DNA from: Metridium senile
Taxonomy: Eukaryota; Cnidaria; Anthozoa; Actiniaria; Metridiidae
Length of the DNA stretch: 64,000 bases
Assembly (NCBI GenBank): GCA_949775045.1
Contig: OX459101.1
Location: forward strand, 10,071,101 to 10,135,100
Direction: 5' to 3'
Shown: piece by piece, positions 45,146 to 55,800 of the stretch
Numbering within the stretch: position 1 is the first letter of the stretch
How the letters are laid out: each line of letters starts with the position of its first letter
The notes under the pieces: model-generated
What the model was told of the DNA's origin: nothing
Seen by the model: only the letters and a program-made list of their open reading frames with translations
The model's database searches: none
Program-made: the position numbers and the translations under genes

Positions 45146-45696
45146 GAGCCCAAAAAGAAAACACAACAAAAACCAACAGAACAAAGGAAAAAAAGAGCAT
45201 CCCAACGCCTTGAGAAAATCCGCAGTGCTATATCCAACACAACAGCCCCCACAGTGATTGATAACAATGATTTGAATTTGGAACAATTGTTTTTGGGCCT
45301 ACACAATTTGTTTTGCCCCACCCCCTCCCCCCTATTTGGTGGCAGTTTTATCAAGTAAACAAATGAAACATCTTCAATTATTGTTTCAAAAAGGCATGTT
45401 CACTGAAAAAGCAATCCATGTAATCTAAGATTATCATCCCAACTTTCCAGAGACTAGCCAAGTTTCAAATCCTGATGAATGCGTTGCTCAATGGAGTGAC
45501 AAGAGTGACAGTAGTGAATGCAGTGAAGTTGAAGATGAAAATAATGATACTGAATGACTGTGAAAAAAATGGAATATCTTGTTATTTTTTGTTATGATCT
45601 TGTTATAAGCTTTTTCATATCACTGTGATAAACACAGTGTTATTGCTATTATACAATTTTTTTGGGCCCCATTTTAGTGCACAAAAATGTTTGCCC

Positions 45697-45720
45697 ACCC
45701 CCCCCCCCCCCCCCCCCCCC
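45697..45720. repeat. Poly-C run
   Basis: About 24 consecutive C following TGCCCACC. Confidence 0.9.
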
Positions 45721-46160
45721 TGTAAATAATGACCGGTCCCTTAAGCCATACAAATTAAATTGGCGATATGATGTAATGTAATGCAAGTAAAGCAATTGTT
45801 ATAAATCTGCACACCTGTATATATACTTGTATTTGAGTAAATCTTGCATTTTGTGACCTCTCTTATCCAGGTCGCAATATTGTTCCTAGATGGCCGTAGT
45901 AATGTACAACATAATAAATAACATTGTCTTTACGTATGCACCTAATTGTACAAACGTTGTCCTAAAACTGAAATAAAAGTTTTCAACTTACCAAATAGGA
46001 ATAAATTATCTCTGACTCGTTTCAGCGAATCCGATACTACTAAAAATCACAAAGCTTTTTGAATCCGTATTTGTAATTCCATATTAACAAACACACTAGC
46101 ACAACGAAGACAAATTATTCATTGTGTTTTTCTTATTTTATTTCCACGTATTATAGAACA
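45720..46160. other. No gene seen
   Basis: Unremarkable AT-rich spacer between the orphan ORF and a foldback element. Confidence 0.45.
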
Positions 46161-46167
46161 TCATGTC

Positions 46168-46440
46168 TTATTGGCCAATACCAAAACGAGTAGATGACTT
46201 GGTACTAGTTTGCCTAATTAATGTAATTAAGAAATGAGCCTTCTGAAAAGAAAAGAAATTTGGTGCTTTTGGTTGGATATTAAGTGAGTAACAGCCATTC
46301 AAATTAGAAAGGAATGTATGGATTGGACGGAAAGACCATACATTTCCTTCTATTTTTAGGCCTTTTTATGAGGCTGTTTCTTATTTACATTAGGCAAACT
46401 AGTACCCAGTCTTTACTCGTTTTGGTATTGGCCAATTAAA
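46168..46440. mobile_element. Foldback element
   Basis: TTGGCCAATACCAAAACGAG and TACTAGTTTGCCTAAT on the left, inverted at 46390-46440. About 45-bp arms and a 180-bp centre with a smaller inner palindrome around GGAAATGTATGG. Confidence 0.75.
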
Positions 46441-46904
46441 GAAACCTTTGTTTCAAATGTGTCAATACCTCAATATTTTCCTTCATCTTGTCCACAAGCT
46501 ATTTAGCAACTGATTGCATTGCATCTGAATTTATATAATTAACAACGCTTTGTTTAAAAGTGAGAGTTTGCTAACTATCGTACAACATTCTTGAAAGTGT
46601 AAATATGATTCATGTGCATGCTTTAACTATAAAATATTATATTCAAGATATTGATGTCATATATGCCTTCGCTGCATCTTCGAGTGATGCCAAAAATAAA
46701 TGTTAAATCGATGTAACGAGAAAATTGTATTTAACGTACAGTCGCTCACTGTTACTGTACCTTGTATGGGTTTGAACAAATTACTGATAATAATTGAAAA
46801 CACCCCAAACAGTTATTGTGTCTATAATTAAATGTGTTGATTAGGGGTGCTTTCCGCAATTTGTTAAAAGAAAATGTTTATCAATAGTGGCTTACTATAT
46901 AAGT

Positions 46905-47480
46905 TGATAACGAAGTTGAGCGAGAAAAAAACTATTTTTTAAGAACATGTTTAATAAAGACGATGTTTCGACGTTAGCATAACGTCATTATCAAGCCTAA
47001 ATGAATGAATAAAATATTTTACAATATATATAATAATAATAATAAATTATATTTTATTGAGCGCTAATTCCCCATGGTTCAACTGGTTCAATATGCAAGT
47101 ATTGAAACAAAGACAGCTAATTACAAATATGTCAAGAACAATATAAACAAAGAAAAGTGACAAGAAATACAATACAAAAGCCAACAACATTACAATATGA
47201 AAAACGTATAAACAATAAAATGAAAATGAAAAAATTAAGTAAAACGTTTAGCGTTAAGAATGAACAATTTCGTGTCTTAAAGAAATGCAGTAACAAATTT
47301 AGTTGCCTGGTATACGAGATGCTCCTTATTAGGAAGCACAAACCTATACCTTAAATGTGCAAAGTGACTATATTAATGCTAAACTTTTTACTTAATTTTT
47401 AATGCTAACGTCGAAACGTCGTCTTCATTAAAAATGTTCTTAAAAAATAGTTTTTTATTGCTCAACTTCGTTATCAAAAC
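46905..47480. mobile_element. Inverted-repeat element, third hammerhead-like family
   Basis: AACGAAGTTGAGC, ACTATTTTTTAAGAACAT and GACGATGTTTCGACGTTAGC recur inverted at 47395-47475. The minus strand of the left arm reads GATAATGACG, then a stem and CGTCGAAACATCG. This is the layout of the other hammerhead-like motifs but with a degraded core. Centre without a recognised protein. Confidence 0.58.
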
Positions 47481-47945
47481 AAAATGTTCTGGTTGATTTT
47501 CCGGAAATTCCAACCGGAATAATAGGGCAATCTTTCTATGTTGTCTATGTTGTGTTATATACACATATCGTTTCAAAAAATGTTGTCGCAGCTTGTAAGC
47601 AACAAGCTTCAAGCCATTTAAGGTTTTGTGCTTGTTTAAATACATTGAACCAGACATGTTGAGAACTAATAGCAAAATTACTTTTATTGTATTAAAATAG
47701 ATTCTATTGATAACAGTTCTGATTTCAATACATCACCAGCACAAAACCAGCATTCATTTCAGTCTTGGCTTGATGCTTGTTGCTTCAAGGAGTGACAATG
47801 TTTTTAGGAATAGGTGTATGTTGGTAAAACATGCATCAAAGTAGAATATAATGACCTCCTCCACCTTTTTTAAACCAAAATACACCTCATCATAATAATA
47901 ATAATAATAGTTTTTATTTGTAAAATTATCGTGTATAAATAAAAG

Positions 47946-48100
<155 letters not shown>

Positions 48101-48580
48101 TCCTTTATTTCACAAACAATCATTTACAATAAATGTTGCTGGTAGCTTATTTCAGCCCAAGATCTAACCCGATCCTGAGAGCTGAAGCACTTTTCTTAAT
48201 ATGTGAGCTGTCCCTAGAAGTACAGATTTCTGAATGTCTATGATGCTGATCTTTTCTAAATCTAGCCTATTCAAGTGGTTTTTGAATTGCTTTGAAATGG
48301 CCCCTAACGAACCTATAACAATTGGTATTGTCATTGTTTTCTTTTTCCAAAGCCTTTCTAACTCTATTCTTAGATCTTGGTACTTGTCGATCTTCTCCTT
48401 TTCTTTCTCATTAACCCTGTGGTCCGCTGGTACAGCAATATCAATTAGTTGGACCTTCTTTTCTGTTTTGTTGATAACTATAATATCAGGTCTTCTTGCT
48501 GTTATTTTTCTATCCGTGTACACATTAAAGTCCCACAGTATTTTAACTTGGTCGTTTTCTGTTACTGGTTGTGGTGAATG
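48101..48580 (-). mobile_element. 3' fragment of an R2/R4-type non-LTR retrotransposon
   Basis: The minus strand encodes VKILWDFNVYTDRKI, then RRPDIIVINKTEKKVQLIDI (a PD-x14-D restriction-like endonuclease motif), then IDKYQDLRIELERLWKKKTM, PIVIGSLGAISK and LLGTAHILRKVLQLSG to a stop at 48164. This is the well-known C-terminal end of R2/R4/NeSL-like elements. About 140 codons of clean frame remain. The 5' part (reverse transcriptase) is gone, cut at the (ATT)n array at 48583. The 3' end is an AAT-repeat tail. Dead on arrival by truncation, yet recent enough to keep frame. Confidence 0.8.
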
Positions 48581-48690
<110 letters not shown>

Positions 48691-49093
48691 TTTTTTTTTT
48701 TTTTTTTTTATTGTTATTGTTATTATTATTATTATCATGTCAACCTTCCAAGGCACTAACAAGAGGTCTAATGGGTTCTAGCAATTCCTTTGCGCAGAAG
48801 AAACAAAAAAATGTGTCCATACGTCTCATTAAATTGTCGCATATTGAATTTTTCTAAATATCTGAATGTCACACATTTTTTCTTGTAAATGTATCACATG
48901 TCTTTAAGTTTAAATATTTTTTTCTCGCAAAAACAAACCAGATAAATAAATAATAATTGATGTAAACTTGAATACTCTAAAAGGGGAAGTTAATAGTCAC
49001 CCAAGTAACATCTCCCTCCCTTGTATCCGCGCCTGATCGAGCCCTAATCTACACGTTTGTAGAGCGGGTAGTTATCTATATACCACACCACTT

Positions 49094-50091
49094 TTATGTT
49101 TGCTTCTGCTGCTCCGGTGTAAAGTAAATTTCTTTTGTAAGAGATGATGTAGATACGCAAACCTGGATCTTTCTTTGAATTACAACTCTCTTGACCTTAG
49201 TTAACATGCTCACAATATCCATACTAGTGTAATTCTCTTGAAACACTTCGCACAAATGTTGGATAAAAATTGAGCCAGACATTTCATCTCTAAATGCTTC
49301 TTGTCCTTGCGAACATGGATAGGCTATTAGCATTTCAGAATCTCGCAGAATAGCATCCTCCGAAGAAATTCCTTTCCCATTGCCTGCATTTGAATCGATT
49401 GTTGATTTACTCCTGTTTTTTTCAGCTTCCTGTTTTGAAGGTTGATGAGGTCCTGGATCCTGTTTTGATGTCCTTTCATTTGACATACTAGCAGCACTTA
49501 CACCAATAGAAGTCCGTCTTTCTGAACATTCTGATTTGGCGAGTTGATCGTGTTCTGGAGTCGACTTTGATACAAATTCTTCTGACATGTTACCCGCACT
49601 TTCTTCATGTGAATGCTTTTTAAATGAAGCTTTCTGTTCCTTAATGCTCACCTCGATGCTTTCAGTTTCGTTTTTGGTATATATGCGACATGCTTGGAAA
49701 AATAGTAGCTTTGGTTTTCCAAGAAAGCTGTCTTTAATTATGTTTGTTATTTCACTTTCCTTGATTATCTCCCCATCAATGTCAAAAACACCGTCTGACT
49801 CTCCATGACTCATAACGCATACAGCACAACAGTCATATTTAGTTGCCTCTCCTACTTTTGTTTTCAGAGAGTCAAGTATATGACTTTTTGTCTTGTTCCG
49901 GATCAAATTCAATTTAAAATTCAATTTATGGAACGTGTTCATAAGTACTTGGACATCATTCGTAGATCCTTTTCGTTCAGGAAGCTCATTCACTTCTCTA
50001 TTATGATCTTTAGTCACAGAGTGGAATGTCTCGATTTCAATAACAATAAGCACTCCATTCTTTACGAAAAAAGCATCTTTGGTGTTTAGGT
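49094..50091 (-). CDS. Gene C exon 11: C-terminal caspase domain
   Basis: Encodes residues 1403-1734 and the stop. The p20-like part has PERKGSTNDVQVL (matching the Arg-x-Gly-x-x-x-Asp S1-pocket region), the catalytic His in VCVMSHGES (His1498) and the catalytic Cys in KPKLLFFQACR (Cys1537). The p10-like part has LRDSEMLIAYPC, AFRDEMSGSIFIQHLCEVF (Arg in the place of the SWR Arg) and MDIVSMLTKV. Both halves keep the key residues, so it should be catalytically competent. A Ser/Lys-rich linker of about 115 residues between the halves, with acidic sites such as TIDS, is far longer than in gene A. It may be where interdomain cleavage occurs. Confidence 0.9.
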
Positions 50092-52743
50092 CTAAAAAAC
50101 ACAAATTGAAATGTGAACCTCAGGCTACGCATCTTCACCAAAACATAAAGCTGCAGTGTTAATAGCCTGCGTAGCCTGGCTCTCTTGGGGAAAGGGGGAG
50201 AGGGGCGGGGAGTGGGTTTTGGGGGCGGGGGAGAAGGAAGGGAGAGCCTGCCCGCAAGGCTGTCTTATTTAGTTAACCGCCCACTACTTAAAATAGCGCA
50301 CCGGAAGTAAGGGCTTACAAGAACTTCTCAGCTTGATACTAACTGGCCTTGTTTGTACGTTGGTAGTTTAACTTTGAATACGCCATTTCTTGTGAAAACA
50401 ATTACCCTCATAGAAAATCTAACATTCAAAAAACGACATGGGATAATTGCTTTTAATTCAAGTAAAAATAAAGTCAGGTTTTACGAGCGACTTATAGAAC
50501 ACAGAGACGGTTGTAATTCGAACCTTGGCATAATCAACGGCTGCATGTGATACAACAATAAACCAGTTCGAATCATTCACCAAGAAAGCTGATAAGTCCG
50601 ATGTTTCATCTTCAAATGATAACTATATTATTCCACTCTAGCTTGGAACAAAGTGTGGAAATAAATGTAGCTTAGATTGAGGAACATTGAAAGAGTTTCA
50701 GCTCGTCGAGAAATCTCGCTGGACCTAATATCATAACAGCATACCGCTTCATCGGATAGTTCGGCTGTCGTCAGGCCAAAAGAATTTACGTTACTTAATT
50801 GAAAGTTGAGTAATACTCGACGTTCACTACCAAAACTATATATAAACATTTACCATGTTTACAAGCAAAGAAGCTGAATGAAAGTGTGTTCTGGTTTTCG
50901 TCATGACCTATCCCAATATATGTCAATCATTTGTCAAGAATGAGCCAATCAGCGTTTACGGTCGCCAGCGACCGTAAGCATGTAAAATACATGGCCTTGC
51001 GGGCAGGCCCTCCTTTCCTTCTCTTCCCCACCCCTCCCCTCCTCTCCCCAATCCCTCCGCCTCTCTCCCAAATCCCCCAGGGCCAGCTATGCAGGCTACA
51101 GTGTTAATAATAACTAAGAACAGAGTATCACCAGGTAATTATGTAAACCATATGGTAAATGGATTACCAGCTATGAAAAATTAATGGCAAAAGGTAACTT
51201 TTCCTTTTATACATTATCTTACCGACAGTTTCTCTTTCACTTTCCTCAGTCTGTGGGTAAAAATTGAAAATTCGGATTTTAATGGAAAACTGACATAATA
51301 TTTAACCCCCCAAAAAATAACTTTAACCCTTTGACTCCTACAGTTCCCGAAACCGCCCGTAAAATACGATCCTGCTTTTAATAAATTGCAAATTTCTTAA
51401 CTCAAGCAAATCAAATTTACCCCGCCGTTTGGTTGATAAAGCAAAAGTTCTTCAAATTTTCATAGCAAATCTTGCAGTCACAAGAACCAGCAATTGTAGC
51501 ACAAAAACTTTATTTAAAGTTCAGCAAAGTCAAAAATCACCAGCCAGCCGTTTATTTCTTACCTGAGGTGCACGTGGAAGCCCGAGTTGAATCGCATGGA
51601 CAGTGAGTTCGGCAATAAGATTGTTAGTTTGTTCCTTCGTGTCATAGTAAAACGCTATGATGAGCTTGTCTTCGCTACCACCATGACAAATTTTCTTTTT
51701 TAATATTAACTCTTTATAGCAAGGTTGATCTTCTTTAAGCCTTCAAAACAAGATTATGTTAATGATACAGTATTCGTTTAATATATAGTGACAAGAAATG
51801 TCACACTAGAGGACAGAAAAAATGTCCTTAAATTTGTTAATTTAATGTCAGACAACGTTTTCGTCTCAAATGGTGTTCTTCCCGTTTCCACACCAGAGAA
51901 CTTGTCCCGTAATAAGACAATTTTTGTCCATCCAGACGATTGGTCCGCCTTCTTGTGTATACAAAAAGCTATTAGTTGTACATTGCGAGTATTAGCAAAA
52001 CTTACCTAAGCTTTATGCTATTTCCATCTATCTCGAACCCCCCTCGTACGATTGTCAAGGCTGTAGCATTTGGATACATGTAGACATCTGCAGTGTTTCG
52101 CGATACTTCTTCATAGGCTGTTGGTACTAAAAAAAGTTGTTAAAAATAGAGATTTATCAAATAGTCTTAATAACCTGGGTGCGGGTGTGTCAGTTCTCGG
52201 TGGGTCAGTTGATAGCAATATTTACATACTATTACCTGCCACCTGTCTCACATCGTTGGCCATAACCAAGAGAATTTTCAAGAACTCTTTACAAGGAATG
52301 AAGTTCTTGAGTTTGTACGCCAAATAAATAACTTGCATTTGTCCATATTTCAACATTTCGTAAAGACAAAGGACTGCTGGCATTGTTGCTAAGCCTATTC
52401 CAGCACACAACCAAATCCTTGAAAACACAATATAGTCATTGTAAATCATCACAAATAAGTATTGGCCAAAATAATCAAAATCACATAATACTGTAATGAT
52501 GATATCAATGAGGATGGTAAATGATGACAACGAACCAAACAACCAACCGACTAGCCAAGCAACCACCTAGCCAAAAGCAACCTAACCAGCCAACACCAAC
52601 CTTCCAATACCACCAAAAAAGCAAGCAAGACCGCAGGCAATTATTCTGTCAACACCAGCCTGCCAACCAACCAACCATCCAACCACGCAAAGAACCAAAG
52701 AACCAGCCAACACCAACACCATCCAGCCATCCAGCACCGACCT

Positions 52744-52831
<88 letters not shown>

Positions 52832-55800
52832 CAATCAATCAATCAATCAATCAATCAGTCAACCAACCAACCAACCACTATCTTTCTCTAATCTGTAGGA
52901 ATACAATGATATAATAATCCACAGCAGGAGACAAATAGCTAATAGACCCCTTCACAGGTCCCTGCTCTATCTTAAATGCATGTTAGCCTTGCCTCGAAGC
53001 GAGCTTGAAATGATAGATACCTTTTAACACCTTGCTGGACAATTATTCACATCTCTCTATCATTGCAAGCTCAACGTTTGTCTTGTTTCAATGCAAAACC
53101 CGGCCGGCTACATCTCAAGATGGCGCAGGGAACTGTGAAGGGGAATATTGATTAATTTATCATCATCATCATCAACTTATAACAACAAACATACTTGGAA
53201 AAATGCTTGACTCGAAGCTCTATCGTTGATGTTTTTTCAACGTATTCTACTGTTTCAGTAATATCCTTCCACTCTATACCCTCGTGGCGCAGCACATGAA
53301 CTTGTCCCGCAACCCTTTCACGTCCCGTGGGACAAATAGCAGGATTAGGTAAAGTTAGTAAAACGTGTTCAACAATAGCTGTTTGTTCCAAGCCATCGAC
53401 TACGACTATTGGAGAAAATTGTACGTTCGGTATGTCCATTGGTATTACATCAGGCATTGGAAGAACCTTAAAATTGATTAAAAAAATCAGACCTTGTTAT
53501 ATAACATGTTATAGATACAGAACAAGAATATACAATACAGAACAAGAATACATATGATGCATCCCTTTAAGTAAGTAAGTACATGAGTACGTTTTACAAG
53601 CATGTAAGTAAGTCATACGTAAGTAGGTAAGTAAGTAAGTATTTAATAACAATAATAATAAATAACGATAAAATAATAATTTAGTAAGTAGGTAAGTAAT
53701 TAGGTAAGTAAGTAATTTAAATAACAATAATAAATCATGAAGAGATAATAAGTTAGTAAGAACGTAAGTATGTAAGTACGCAAGTACGTAAATAAGCAAG
53801 TAATTAAGTAAGTATATTTATGAAAACAATTTTGTTTTTTACGAACCCTCAACGATCCTTTTGTCGATTTGTCTACAGCTCCAGCAGGAAATCGGAGTGT
53901 GACGTCATGACACACCGACGATCTGACTTCACACCCACTGACCGGGACCTCAAATGTATCCGTGATGAGCCTAGTAACTACTGTTAAAGCAGTCAGTTTG
54001 GTAAGCTGCACTTGTATAGAACTTGATGTAGAATGTTTTGAAGAGGAAGATTCTTTTATGGAATGAAATCAAACAAAAAACATGACTGAAAATGGTTTAT
54101 TGGTCAAATTTAACGTGAAAGAAGACGAAGAGTTTTATCTTGTGAATGACATAAACTGTATTTGTTTCAAGCGGTAGGTTCTTATATTATACAAAAAAAA
54201 ATGTCTGAACAAATTTTTTGATTGCAGTCCAATTAGATTGTAAGGAGCCTTCAAATTGTTTCTAGGGTTTGATTGTAGTTATTTGTACATGTAGTGGTTA
54301 TGAAGCTCCCCAAAAATATTCTCAGTATAGATTCTACATGGTCTCAGCTGATGAAGGAACAAAACAAAACAAAACAATTTCAAGTGCTGCAGCTTATTTT
54401 ATAACTGATTTTACCTTTTGGCAAATTAGAAATTATCCTCATTTCTCTCGTTTACCTTGTATTCTTTCCCATGTGTTTGTACTCCCGTTGAAAGCCATAG
54501 CAACGTTTACATAGTGAGCTGTTCGTGTTGGACCATAATGCAGAAGTGTGGCAACAACTGGCTTTTCAAAAACCAAATTAGCCGGCTCGAATTGAATTAT
54601 AGAGCTAACAACACCATCCAGTTCCCTAGCAGGGGAGGGTAAGGTATCTTTGGACAACTGTTTAACTGTTAAGTTAGTTTTCTCGTCCACAGCATCAGGA
54701 GGAAATAGAAGGTGCAGACTAGCACTTGAGAAATCGTAGGACCCACCATTTTCATCTCTGCGTTAGAAGGGGAATTAATTCATCAACTGTACATTGTTAG
54801 AACAAAAACGTTTTGACACTCATCTATGAATGATGCATTCAAAAGCTTTACAATGTCTTTTTATTGGTATTGTATTTTCTTATCAAAAAGGGCTTTTTCA
54901 AGTTTGCACATAACTTACGTGCTTTTATAATATGCATCGTCATCTTATGTATAATATGCATCTTATGTAGTATGCATGCTCGTTCGATTCAATACGGGAG
55001 CCACGACTCAAAACTGGACTATAACGGGAGATTTTTCACATGGCCCCAATATTTTTAAGGAGTGATGTCGGGTTGGCCATATGAAAGCTGTTTAAAACAC
55101 CAGCCACATTATACTTACAATGAAAATGTTTGTTCTTGTTGCTGCTGAGGCTGATACTGCTCCTCCTCCAGATCATTCTGCTGCGTCTGTTGTTGGTGTT
55201 GTTCCAGCAACTCTTGTTGTTGTTGGTGCTCATCCTGCTGTTCAACATGTTGCTGCGCCTGTTGTTGTTGTTGTTGTTGCAGCTCCAGCAACTCTTGTTC
55301 TTGTTGGTGTTCATCCTGCTGTTCAACAAGTTGTTGTTCCTGTTGTTGTCGTTGTTGCTCGTGTTGTTCTAGCAACTCTTGTTGTTGTTGGTGCTCATCC
55401 TGCAAAAAATAATAAATGGCAAAAGTAATATGTTGACACACCCATCTTCTGTGCAGTGGTGATATTGTGTCAATCATTCCTGAGGATCCCGAGGATGATT
55501 TTATACATTGCGTCATGTTTATAAATTGTCGACCAACACCCCGCCCTATTAAAAGTGAGAGTTCTCACGCAACACAACCCTTAGCTTGTTTTACAAATTC
55601 CATATTCCATTTCTCACCTTCAGTTGTTTTATCCTAGTTCTGTATTCTTGAAGTTGTTTCTTGTTATACTTTTTGCACATTTTTTCCAGTTGGTCACAAA
55701 TATCCACTAATCTAACGCTATGGTTTTCTATTGGTAATAACTCTTCCATCTGGAATGCAGCTTCATAGTTCAGTAAAGCAGCAAGAGAGTCTTTTCTCCA

